NCBI GenBank assembly: GCA_024275115.1
Contig: JAJRZT010000037.1
Span: 1-44,090, forward strand
Length of the DNA stretch: 44,090 bases
Direction: 5' to 3'
Origin: Gammaproteobacteria bacterium
Lineage (GTDB): Bacteria > Pseudomonadota > Gammaproteobacteria > UBA6429 > Thiohalophilaceae
How positions within the stretch are numbered: position 1 is the stretch's first letter; every line of letters starts with the position of its first letter. This document shows, piece after piece, positions 35,689 through 43,474 of this stretch. Under the pieces are notes generated by a model. That model was given only the letters and a program-made list of their open reading frames with translations. It searched no databases and had not been told where the DNA came from. Both the position numbers and the translations under genes were made by a program.

Positions 35689-36476
35689 TGCCCACCGACA
35701 AAAATCAAACCCAATACGATTTTCAAAAAATACAATACGCATTCACAGCACATATACGCCAACCCGATAGCAATGCAGCACCTGCAAACATCGAAGATCG
35801 ACGTATGCAAATTTACAACAGACTTTTTTATAATAATGTTGAAGATTTTATGTCAACAACCTACCCTGTACTGTGTGAAATATTAGGTGACCAGCGTTGG
35901 CATGCGCTGGTGCGTGACTACTTTGCAAACCATAAAGCACATACACCGCTATTCCCGGAAATGCCACGCGAATTTTTAGTTTACCTGGAAGACGAACGCC
36001 AGCCACAAGCCGATGACCTTCCCTTTATGCTAGAGCTGGCACATTACGAATGGATTGAACTCGCACTCAGTATTTCGGAATTAAGCAATGATCTATCCCA
36101 ACTTTCTGAACAAGCCGACTTTTTAAATGAAGTGCCGGTTCTTTCCAATCTGGCATGGCTATTAAGCTATTCATTTCCTGTTCACCAAATTAGTGAAGAC
36201 TATCAACCGGAACAACCCGGCCAGCAACCCACCCATATTGTCGCTTCACGTTTAGAAGACGATGCACAAATCAGTTTTACTGAAGTGAATCCAGTCATTG
36301 CTCGCTTATTACAACTTATAAAAGAAAACGCACAATCATTAACGGGTAAACAATTACTGACTCAAATTGCAAATGAACTAGGCAACCCGGATATCAACAG
36401 TATTATCGACTTTGGCCAGCAAACACTCACAGAACTACACAGTAAAAACATTATCATTGGGACTCTAAAGCAATAG
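35688..36476 (+). CDS. hvfC: DUF2063-family partner of the MNIO enzyme, HvfC-like
   Basis: A 262-residue protein with an N-terminal DUF2063 (so-called putative DNA-binding) domain, recognisable from RMQIYNRLFYNNVEDFMSTTYPVL and HTPLFPEMPREFLVYLED. A less conserved C-terminal domain follows. In characterised MNIO systems this partner binds the precursor and presents it to the enzyme, so a DNA-binding role is unlikely here. Its start overlaps the hvfB stop, consistent with a stable enzyme-partner complex. Confidence 0.9.
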   Translation: MPTDKNQTQYDFQKIQYAFTAHIRQPDSNAAPANIEDRRMQIYNRLFYNNVEDFMSTTYPVLCEILGDQRWHALVRDYFANHKAHTPLFPEMPREFLVYLEDERQPQADDLPFMLELAHYEWIELALSISELSNDLSQLSEQADFLNEVPVLSNLAWLLSYSFPVHQISEDYQPEQPGQQPTHIVASRLEDDAQISFTEVNPVIARLLQLIKENAQSLTGKQLLTQIANELGNPDINSIIDFGQQTLTELHSKNIIIGTLKQ

Positions 36477-36522
36477 TTTGCTCTAATTTTAACTTTTAAA
36501 ATAATACAACAAGGAGTTCTTT

Positions 36523-37116
36523 ATGGAAAAGTTATTGCAACTGCAAGGCTTACTCAATCGTACCCGCGCGGTTGACTTTTTAGCACCACTTGCACTTCGC
36601 TTATACCTTGCCCCGATATTCTGGATGGCAGGCATCAGCAAATACAATAGTTTTGAAGACACGTCCGCCTGGTTCGGCAATCCCGACTGGGGGCTTGGCC
36701 TGCCCTTTCCCGACATAATGACCTTTCTTGCAACGTCAACCGAACTGGCCGGTGCAGTTATGTTGTTATTAGGCTTTGGTGTCCGCTGGGTTTCCATTCC
36801 TCTTATGTTCACCATGATCGTCGCCGTGGTTAGCGTGCACTGGACACACGGCTGGCAGGCAATCGCAGACGCAAAATTCTGTTTATTTAATTGCAGCGAT
36901 GCCATTACCGCATCTGAAAAACTCGAAGCAGCGAAAAGTTTATTACAGGAACATGGTAATTACGACTGGTTAACCGAACAGGGTTCAATTGTTATTTTAA
37001 ACAACGGTATTGAGTTCGCCACAACTTATTTTATTATGTTACTGGCTTTATTCTTTATTGGTGCGGGTAAATATGTGAGTGTGGATTACTGGGTTGCCCG
37101 TAAATTTCAAGATTAG
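36523..37116 (+). CDS. hvfX: DoxX-family membrane protein, HvfX-like
   Basis: A 197-residue protein with about four membrane spans and the DoxX-type core (LALRLYLAPIFWMAGISKY, then an ATSTELAGAVMLLLGFGVRW segment). DoxX relatives are frequent fourth members of hvfA-hvfB-hvfC operons, and proposed roles include copper handling or precursor maturation. It lies 46 bases after hvfC with its own ribosome site (AAGGAG). A central Cys-containing loop (FCLFNCSD) is notable. Confidence 0.85.
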   Translation: MEKLLQLQGLLNRTRAVDFLAPLALRLYLAPIFWMAGISKYNSFEDTSAWFGNPDWGLGLPFPDIMTFLATSTELAGAVMLLLGFGVRWVSIPLMFTMIVAVVSVHWTHGWQAIADAKFCLFNCSDAITASEKLEAAKSLLQEHGNYDWLTEQGSIVILNNGIEFATTYFIMLLALFFIGAGKYVSVDYWVARKFQD

Positions 37117-37164
37117 GTGCTTAATATTTAACAACTGCAGGTTGGAGTTCGATACCAAATAACA

Positions 37165-37998
37165 TTATTTTTTTATACGGTATAATTCTCCAATAAAACC
37201 CTTGATGCGCAACAAATCACCATCCAGTGCCGGGTGGCCATGCCACCATTGATAATCCGGTGACTGGTGCGCCACACCAAGGTAGACATTGGTTAAATGC
37301 TGCTGCATTTTTACTAATTGTGCTCTGGCTGGCGCCAGTTCATCATCACTAAATGTCACGCTTGACTGTTCGATAAGGCTACGGGCTTCACGCACTTTTT
37401 TGCGACCTATTTCCAGCATGCGTTCACCATTTTCAAACAGACGCGTGATATAACGGGGCGCATGACAGTCCAGGCAAGCAATGCGAGTTTGCTCCCGTAC
37501 TTTTTTTTCTGCGGCCTTGTCCATCAAATCATCACGTATACCTGCACTCACATTATGACCTGCTTTGTGCATATGGCAATAACTGCAACCGGGAGCACGG
37601 TAATTCGCGTCCGCCAGTGGCTGGTTCCAGTCATACGATCTTTTTTCAAGTTGCATCAAAACACCGTGTTTCGAAGTAGTGTAACTGTGTACAACGGGAT
37701 CTTTTTTACCGCCGTGACAACGGATACACGTTGAGTCGCGACGAGAGGAGCTGGCCGCAGCCTGATGTAATTTTCCGTGGCAGGCAACACAGTCTGTTAT
37801 CGGTTGTGTATTGGCATGGGCACTACTGCGCCAGTCCTTAATTAACAGGGGATTATTTTTTTTATGACATTCCATACAGGCTTTGCTTTTAAAACTACCA
37901 GTGGGGGCTGTATTATTTTCAGCATGCACAGGAATACCGATAAGGTAAAAAACAGAAACATAAAATAAAAAAAGTTTTCGGGGTAAGCGAATAAACAT
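37165..37998 (-). CDS. Pentahaem cytochrome c, HAO-like C-terminal module
   Basis: A 277-residue exported cytochrome. The signal peptide ends near IPVHA (residue 26). Five CxxCH haem sites lie at 41, 70, 91, 138 and 175. The stretch HGVLMQLEKRSYDWNQPLA, then NYRAPGCSYCHM, then CLDCHAPR parallels the end of the haem region of the octahaem cytochrome encoded next upstream, so it appears to be a shortened paralogue. The C-terminal 95 residues are helical. Its ATG (37998) overlaps the upstream stop by one base (TGATG). It may be an electron partner or a second subunit of the octahaem protein. Confidence 0.85.
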   Translation of the reverse strand: MFIRLPRKLFLFYVSVFYLIGIPVHAENNTAPTGSFKSKACMECHKKNNPLLIKDWRSSAHANTQPITDCVACHGKLHQAAASSSRRDSTCIRCHGGKKDPVVHSYTTSKHGVLMQLEKRSYDWNQPLADANYRAPGCSYCHMHKAGHNVSAGIRDDLMDKAAEKKVREQTRIACLDCHAPRYITRLFENGERMLEIGRKKVREARSLIEQSSVTFSDDELAPARAQLVKMQQHLTNVYLGVAHQSPDYQWWHGHPALDGDLLRIKGFIGELYRIKK

Positions 37999-39359
37999 CA
38001 ATTATTCTCCCGGTTAAATTCAGTGTACTCACCTTTAAGCCAGATGTTTCGCAGTGTGGTTTCATCCACTTCAACTTTGCCGTGTGCACGCAGACGTTTT
38101 GCATGCTGCTTTAATTTTTGCAGACTTTTATCCATTGCCTTGTGGCTTTTATTAACAAATGAAATATCACCATGGGCAGAGCCCCGGTAAGCGGCCAGGT
38201 TTTCAAAGTACCACATTTCAAAATAATCACGCTCGATTGGTGATACATTATAAAAAGCAGAAGCCTGCCCTTCAAAAAAACCAATACGTTCGCGCTGAAT
38301 TAAACTGTGCTTCGTATCACCGGGGTAAGCCGGGCGTTGTTTTGCGGAGGGATAAAGAAAACCATCGGCACGTAGCCCCTTAAGAATGGCTTCTGCCTGA
38401 TACAGTTTGCTCCATGCCCGTTTACGTTCTGCATCCATAGCTTTAAGTTGTTGTGCCGACCAGTCAGCAGCATGGCAATCACTGCACATTTTTACCCACT
38501 GTTTACGTTTAATTTTATTACCTGAACTTAATGGGTTAACCTGTTTAATACCAAATTTCCAGATGGGCTTATCTGCCACCTGATGTTTACCTTCGTTCAT
38601 ATGGCAGTAAGCACAGGTGGGCACTTTGTAATTCCCCTTACGCAACGGTTTCGACCAGTCCCAGTTTTCGCCTTCAGCAAGATAAATCTGACCATGGGCA
38701 GAATTAAAATAAGTTTCATCATCGGGGTGGGGTGGGCCACTGTGGCAGGTAATACACGCTTCCGGGCGACGTGCTTCTGCGGCACTGAATTTATGCCGGG
38801 TATGACAGGAATCACACTTGGTGGCAACTGAGTGACATTGCAAACAGGCGGTAACCTCGGCTTTTGGTTTATCAACAAAATGTTTGGAATCCAGTGCTCG
38901 TTCCATAGCCAGCGCATGGCTTGGAAAACCATAACGTTTTTCATCAACAAACTGTTGGTGCTGAGTTTCATGACAGCTGCTGCACACTTTTGGCGTGGGC
39001 ATATGTAAATCTTCATGATTGCTGCCATGGCAGTCATTACAGTATACTTTTTGTTCGACCTTAGAATGGCGCGATGCCTGCCAGTCTTTAACAATGCCAG
39101 GTGTCACCGCCTGATGGCAGCTAATACATTGCTCACCGTTAAATTCACCCTTAATAGTTGATACTGATTGGTAAAAATCATCGGGGTTCCAGTAGGCAAA
39201 CATGGCATCGGGGATCCAGTCACGTGAATATAAACCCGCACCGTCACCACTCTTACTCCAGTCAACATAAAAAAATCCTATCGGTACTGCAATAAGGGCA
39301 ATTATGATCGGAATCCATATATAACGCACTTTCTTTGTTTTCATGGTGGGCTCTTTCAT
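37998..39359 (-). CDS. Octahaem cytochrome c, hydroxylamine oxidoreductase-like
   Basis: A 453-residue protein with an N-terminal membrane anchor (about 12-31) and eight CxxCH sites at 78, 107, 126, 172, 182, 202, 249 and 292. The blocks CDSCHTRHKFSAAEARRPEAC and HPDDETYFNSAHGQ are very close to the hydroxylamine oxidoreductase family, which includes enzymes oxidising hydroxylamine or reducing nitrite. Whether the special active-site tyrosine is present cannot be decided by eye; candidates lie in EMWYFENLAAYRGSAHGD. The ATG at 39359 is chosen because it overlaps the upstream stop (ATGA) and has AGGGG before it. Confidence 0.87.
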   Translation of the reverse strand: MKEPTMKTKKVRYIWIPIIIALIAVPIGFFYVDWSKSGDGAGLYSRDWIPDAMFAYWNPDDFYQSVSTIKGEFNGEQCISCHQAVTPGIVKDWQASRHSKVEQKVYCNDCHGSNHEDLHMPTPKVCSSCHETQHQQFVDEKRYGFPSHALAMERALDSKHFVDKPKAEVTACLQCHSVATKCDSCHTRHKFSAAEARRPEACITCHSGPPHPDDETYFNSAHGQIYLAEGENWDWSKPLRKGNYKVPTCAYCHMNEGKHQVADKPIWKFGIKQVNPLSSGNKIKRKQWVKMCSDCHAADWSAQQLKAMDAERKRAWSKLYQAEAILKGLRADGFLYPSAKQRPAYPGDTKHSLIQRERIGFFEGQASAFYNVSPIERDYFEMWYFENLAAYRGSAHGDISFVNKSHKAMDKSLQKLKQHAKRLRAHGKVEVDETTLRNIWLKGEYTEFNRENN

Positions 39360-39568
39360 GAACGCCCCTGCCACCAACGAACAAACCCCAGTAACAGAAA
39401 CAGCAGAACGCCCACCCACAGTAACCAGCCTGTGCTACCTTCAAAACCCTGGTGAGTGCCAGCAATAACGGACTCAGGGTTTACCATTAACATGGTGTGG
39501 CCCTTTGTATGGTGCGCCAGAGTTGGAACACTCAGCACCAGCAATAACAGGGAGAAGACTGTTCTCAT
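39356..39568 (-). CDS. Small membrane protein in the cytochrome operon
   Basis: A 70-residue protein not recognised from any family. It has a signal-peptide-like N-terminus (MRTVFSLLLLVLSVPTLA), a His-rich stretch right after it (HHTKGHTM), a short periplasmic loop, and a C-terminal membrane span (WLLWVGVLLFLLLGF) ending in RWWQGRS. Its start overlaps the upstream stop and its stop overlaps the downstream start, each by ATGA. This strongly supports translation as part of the operon. The His cluster could bind haem or metal; that is a guess. Confidence 0.75.
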   Translation of the reverse strand: MRTVFSLLLLVLSVPTLAHHTKGHTMLMVNPESVIAGTHQGFEGSTGWLLWVGVLLFLLLGFVRWWQGRS

Positions 39569-41958
39569 AGCAGATCCCTGGCCGCCACCGGCAACAGTTT
39601 TTTTTGTTTGCCCGGTAGTGGCATCGATTGCAGAAGCCGCTGCTCAGGCCGAAAGCTTTTAAGCATACCTTCGGCCGCACGTCGTCCCGCTGCAACGGCG
39701 GTGACTACCAGATCCGGGCCATGGGTATTGTCACCCCCGGCATATAATTTTTTGTTAGTGGTTCTACCCTGCTGATTAATAATAATGGCACCCTGCTCAT
39801 TGGTTTCTATACCCATGCGCGTCATCCATGTTTCGGTTTTATTGACCTGACCAATAGCAACGATAACAACATCACAATGAATTTCTTTATTACTGTCATA
39901 GTGCTTAAAACTAATACCGGTGACAACGTCCGTTCCCTGTATTTCCAGTGGTTGGTAATCAAACAGAAATTTCACACCTTCATCCAGCGCGGCCTGCTTT
40001 TCTTTAGGCGAGGCGCGCATTTTATCGTCTGCACCACGACAAACAACCATAACCTTCGAAGCACCCTGACGAATGGCTGAACGGGCACAATCCATCGCGC
40101 TATCACCGCCGCCTAAAACAATCACCCTTTTACCCATCAGGGTGTTGTCATCCTGTTGTTGATTAACCTGCGCAAGGTATGAAAGAGCATCGCTTACACC
40201 TTGTAATTGTTGCCCCGGTAATTGCAGTTTGCGTGCACTTTGTGCACCGGTGCCAAGAAAAACAGCATCATTGCTTTGCAGTAATTGCTGTAACTGCTTT
40301 TCATTTACTTCTACACCCAGTTGAAAAATAACACCCTGCTGTTGTAATAAGTGATAGCGCTTTTGCAACATGCCTTTGTCCAGTTTAAAAGGTGGGACAC
40401 CCGTTGCCAGTAAGCCACCAATTTTTTTATTACGTTCATAAACGGAAACTTTACAACCGGCTTTACTTAATTCATCTGCACAGGCCAGTCCTGCCGGGCC
40501 AGCGCCTATAATGGCAATATGCTTATTTTTGTAGCTTGTATTTATTGGTGGCTGCCAGTTGTTGGCCAATGCATGGTTCGCCAGATAGCGTTCAATGGCA
40601 CCAATCGTTACCGCACCATCGGGTTCATTATTTTTAGTGCAGGCACCTTCGCAAAGTCGTTGTTGCGGACAAAGTGTTCCACAGATCTCGGGTAGATTGT
40701 TAGTACTATGCGCAATAACGGCAGCCTGCTGTATATTGCCAGCAGCCACCTGCTCCAGCCATTCCGGGATACGATTGTGTAACGGACAGGCATTACTGCA
40801 ATTAGGTACGCCACAATCAAGACAACGAGCAGCCTGCGCCTGTATATTTTCTAGCGAGGGTGTCAGCAGAATTTCTGACCAGTCTTTTTTCCGTTCAATA
40901 GCGGGTCGAACTGCATTGTCTTTGCGTTCTATTACTGCAGGCTTGTTTCGCTGTAGCAAGTAGCTGGCATTTTGTTGCAGAGATTTCTTAAAAAAATTAC
41001 GCACATCGGTAATTTCCAGCGCATCCGTTGGGCAAGAAACCACGCAACGAGCACAACCCATGCAATCTTCCAGTGCCGTTACACGCCCAGACTCCACACC
41101 TTGCTTCCATACGGGAATACCCATATCACAAACCTGTTCGCAGCGTCGGCAATCATTACATTTATCCTTATCCATATTGATACCATAAAAACCGGCATGA
41201 TTAAGCAAACCAAAGGTTGCGCCATAAGGACAAAGATAACGACAATAAAAACGATTGCCTACAATAGGGGCAATAAAAAAACTACCGAAGTAGGTCATTG
41301 CCACAACAAGATAAAAGCCACCGACAAAACTTACTGTCCAGGAGTTAGGTGGAAACTGGGTTACCACCATCACACCGACATAGTAAACAAAGAAAATCCA
41401 CTTTGAATGTCGTAGCTTCCAGGTCCAGTCGGAACGTAAAGTTCGATCACGAAAAACAAACCCCACCGTTTCACGTACACCAACACAGGGGCAGTTAAAA
41501 CCACAAATAATACGGCGGCCAAATAAAAACACGGCAGCCAGAACTAAAAAGAAGGTAATGGTTCCCGGCACATGCAGGGAAGGAAATACAGGCTGGCCCC
41601 AGAGGAATCCCACATAAGGTTCATAAACAGGATACAGCCACGGGATTAACCACCAGAATACGGTTACCATAGCAACCAGAATGATCAGACGCTTGCGGGT
41701 ATAGGTATTTTTTTCTGCTGCAATACGCCAGAGTCCAAAACCTAAAATAATGGCATATTCAGTATACCGATTGAGCCAGATGGGATTTTCAAACCACATT
41801 AGCCAGGTTTCATTTAACCAGCCCCCAAAGGCGAGTGTAAAAGCAGCCATACTCAATACCTGAATACCAATGCCATAACGGGATGGCATTAAATCCTGTT
41901 GTGCACCACTGGTGGTTCGAGGATTATGAGTTAAGTTATTTTCAGCTTGTGTTGCCAT
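39565..41958 (-). CDS. NapH/NosR-like membrane polyferredoxin fused to a GltD-like FAD/NAD(P) oxidoreductase
   Basis: A 797-residue fusion. Residues about 30-260 hold several membrane spans and two Cys-x3-Cys-Pro motifs (CGFNCPCVG at 152, CRYLCPYG at 239) as in NapH/NosR proteins. Two 4Fe-4S motifs follow (267-277 and 299-309). From about 355 comes a glutamate synthase small-subunit-like part: two Cys-rich clusters (CLDCGVPNC and CGTLCPQQRLC), an FAD fold (IGAGPAGLACADEL), a nucleotide fold (VLGGGDSAMDCARSA) and a C-terminal FAD block (LYAGGDNTHGPD). It could link NAD(P)H to quinone or periplasmic cytochromes. I start at ATG 41958; the frame opens at TTG 42021. First gene of the four-gene operon. 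Confidence 0.88.
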   Translation of the reverse strand: MATQAENNLTHNPRTTSGAQQDLMPSRYGIGIQVLSMAAFTLAFGGWLNETWLMWFENPIWLNRYTEYAIILGFGLWRIAAEKNTYTRKRLIILVAMVTVFWWLIPWLYPVYEPYVGFLWGQPVFPSLHVPGTITFFLVLAAVFLFGRRIICGFNCPCVGVRETVGFVFRDRTLRSDWTWKLRHSKWIFFVYYVGVMVVTQFPPNSWTVSFVGGFYLVVAMTYFGSFFIAPIVGNRFYCRYLCPYGATFGLLNHAGFYGINMDKDKCNDCRRCEQVCDMGIPVWKQGVESGRVTALEDCMGCARCVVSCPTDALEITDVRNFFKKSLQQNASYLLQRNKPAVIERKDNAVRPAIERKKDWSEILLTPSLENIQAQAARCLDCGVPNCSNACPLHNRIPEWLEQVAAGNIQQAAVIAHSTNNLPEICGTLCPQQRLCEGACTKNNEPDGAVTIGAIERYLANHALANNWQPPINTSYKNKHIAIIGAGPAGLACADELSKAGCKVSVYERNKKIGGLLATGVPPFKLDKGMLQKRYHLLQQQGVIFQLGVEVNEKQLQQLLQSNDAVFLGTGAQSARKLQLPGQQLQGVSDALSYLAQVNQQQDDNTLMGKRVIVLGGGDSAMDCARSAIRQGASKVMVVCRGADDKMRASPKEKQAALDEGVKFLFDYQPLEIQGTDVVTGISFKHYDSNKEIHCDVVIVAIGQVNKTETWMTRMGIETNEQGAIIINQQGRTTNKKLYAGGDNTHGPDLVVTAVAAGRRAAEGMLKSFRPEQRLLQSMPLPGKQKKLLPVAARDLL

Positions 41959-42038
41959 TATTATCAAATATTTTCTGAATACAAAGGGGTGAGTAAAAAC
42001 ATTACCAGTAATATTATTCAAGTATTTAGTTGATTATT

Positions 42039-42066
42039 AGAATAGCTTAAGGAGCTTAAATGTCAA
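42039..42066 (-). promoter_or_regulatory. Sigma-70 promoter for the cytochrome operon, with a dyad in its spacer
   Basis: On the minus strand a perfect TTGACA (42061-42066) and TATTCT (42039-42044) are 16 bases apart. The spacer contains TTAAGCTCCTTAA, an inverted repeat (TTAAG/CTTAA) that could be an operator. Transcription would start near 42032, about 75 bases before the ATG at 41958. No FNR or NnrR-type box was seen. Confidence 0.6.
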
Positions 42067-42176
42067 GAGGAAATTTTAAGCATCATCTTTGTTCGGTAAT
42101 TTTCCTGTGTTGGCAAAATACTGGGGAATGGTAACTTATTAGAATTACTGAGTTTTATTTAAAAGGGGAGATTACA

Positions 42177-42207
42177 GTGACAAATCTAAATAATTCGCAT
42201 TTGTCAC
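42177..42207. other. Perfect 9-base inverted repeat
   Basis: GTGACAAAT and ATTTGTCAC are separated by 13 A/T-rich bases, between the cytochrome operon promoter and the pterin dehydratase gene. It could be an operator or a hairpin. No T-run follows. Confidence 0.5.
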
Positions 42208-42224
42208 CGCCCCCTTTTACTTTG

Positions 42225-42242
42225 TTCCCGCCTTCGCGGGAA
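42225..42242. repeat. REP-like hairpin TTCCCGC/GCGGGAA
   Basis: A perfect 7-base stem around CTTC, followed by TGA. It has the form of the common dispersed CATTCCCGC-type repeats of proteobacteria, distinct from the TTCCCAC units near the RAYT gene. It also sits just after the stop of the pterin dehydratase gene, but no T-run is present. Confidence 0.5.
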
Positions 42243-42259
42243 TGATGGTAAAACTTAAC

Positions 42260-42562
42260 TCAAACTTTACTACCAAACAGAGAAGATGTTTTAGCCGCCA
42301 TAATAAAATCATTTTTATGTAAACCGTTTATTGTGTGCGTCCACCAAACAACCGTCACCGTTCCATATTCGACTATCAATAATGGGTGATGGTTTTCGCC
42401 TTCAGCCAGCGCTGCAACGGCATTAGTGAACGCTACCGACTGAGTATAATTTTTAGTCACAAAAATACACCTTAATTTCTGAACATTCGCCTCAGTTATT
42501 AATTCCCAATCATCAAGCTCCAACACAAGAGCTTCTGCTTCCTTTCTTGAAAGTTTATTCAT
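42260..42562 (-). CDS. phhB: Pterin-4-alpha-carbinolamine dehydratase
   Basis: A 100-residue enzyme recycling the pterin cofactor of aromatic amino acid hydroxylases. The core motif is seen as GENHHPLLIVEYGTVTVVWWTH, with the active-site histidines, and the C-terminal DFIMAAKTSSLF. No phenylalanine hydroxylase gene is in the window; many bacteria carry phhB-like genes without one, so the role may differ. The gene is single and intact. Confidence 0.93.
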   Translation of the reverse strand: MNKLSRKEAEALVLELDDWELITEANVQKLRCIFVTKNYTQSVAFTNAVAALAEGENHHPLLIVEYGTVTVVWWTHTINGLHKNDFIMAAKTSSLFGSKV

Positions 42563-42592
42563 AATTTATCTCAGGTTGTATAAGCTTTCTTT

Positions 42593-43174
42593 TTAAAACT
42601 TCACGATCAAGCCGGTAAATAACCCCGTTCCAGACAAATCATATAAGCGCCCTGTTGATGGGCTTATATAGCGAAAGGATGACTCAACCTCTAAGTCCAT
42701 ATACTTATACTGCACATAAAGACCCATGCGTTCCCACTCGTAAGTAATGCCAGCAAAAACCTGATAGGCAAAACCATCAACACGATCATCGGTAGCGCGG
42801 CCAAAAGCATACCCGGCACCTAAACCAACATAAGGCATCCAGTGTGAATTTGCACTATTGTTAAAATAATACTTCGCATCAAAGAATGCTATATTTACTT
42901 TAAGCTCTCGAGTAAGCCCGGCATCCACATATGTGTTTTCAATATGCATGTGCTCTGCCCCTATCGATAAACCATTGGCAAAACGATACTCATATTCAAA
43001 GCCATAAACATTTTTCGATTTTGTATCAAACAATGAATTGCCGGTATTCGCGGTATCCATTTCATAAAAACCAACTTTTGGAATAATACGATGTTTACGT
43101 AAATCGGCATGCGCCGTTGCCATAAAAAAGACCATACTAAAAAATAAACAACCCACTGCTAACTGTTGCATCAT
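42593..43174 (-). CDS. Outer-membrane beta-barrel protein
   Basis: A 193-residue protein with a signal peptide ending at TAHA (about residue 23). Alternating aromatic strands follow (YGFEYEYRFANGLSIGAEHM, YVGLGAGYAFG, MGLYVQYKYMDLEV), and a C-terminal Phe of the kind recognised by the Bam machinery. It fits the eight-stranded OmpA/OmpW-like barrel class, but no particular family is certain. AGGAGG lies six bases before the second ATG (43171) and three before the first, so the true start is probably 43171. Confidence 0.78.
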   Translation of the reverse strand: MMQQLAVGCLFFSMVFFMATAHADLRKHRIIPKVGFYEMDTANTGNSLFDTKSKNVYGFEYEYRFANGLSIGAEHMHIENTYVDAGLTRELKVNIAFFDAKYYFNNSANSHWMPYVGLGAGYAFGRATDDRVDGFAYQVFAGITYEWERMGLYVQYKYMDLEVESSFRYISPSTGRLYDLSGTGLFTGLIVKF

Positions 43175-43261
43175 AAACCTCCTGTTTTTTTATTCCTTGA
43201 AAAATAGCAATGTTAATAATTTGTATTTGCCATACCGCTCCTTGATTGCATTTGTTAATAA

Positions 43262-43474
43262 TTATTTAAACTCCAATTCAAAGTCATTTTTTGCAGCTAT
43301 TGATAGTGAATTCTTTGCTCCTTCAATATCTTGTAATTTTTCATCATATTCTAGCTGCTTATCTTCATCCGTTGACATTGAAGAAAATTTTTCTAATCTA
43401 GATTCATAACTAATAAGCGCATCCCACAATATATGATATTCACTTACAGTAGGATGTATACCTTTATCCAACAT
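43262..43474 (-). CDS. Small helical protein, probable Tsi2-like antitoxin/immunity protein
   Basis: A 70-residue, acidic, mainly helical protein. Two amphipathic helices are predicted by eye (SEYHILWDALISYESRLEKF and DKQLEYDEKLQDIEGAKNSL). The hairpin and size resemble Tsi2, the immunity protein of the Tse2 toxin, although sequence similarity is weak. Its ATG lies inside the last codons of the upstream toxin-like gene (about 11-base overlap), with AGGAG seven bases before it. This overlap is typical of toxin-antitoxin pairs. Its intact frame contrasts with the broken toxin. Confidence 0.6.
   Translation of the reverse strand: MLDKGIHPTVSEYHILWDALISYESRLEKFSSMSTDEDKQLEYDEKLQDIEGAKNSLSIAAKNDFELEFK

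Noticed and set aside
38597-39094. A 165-codon frame overlapping the octahaem cytochrome in another frame
   Set aside because: The main frame has eight CxxCH motifs and family blocks. The overlapping frame has no recognisable features.
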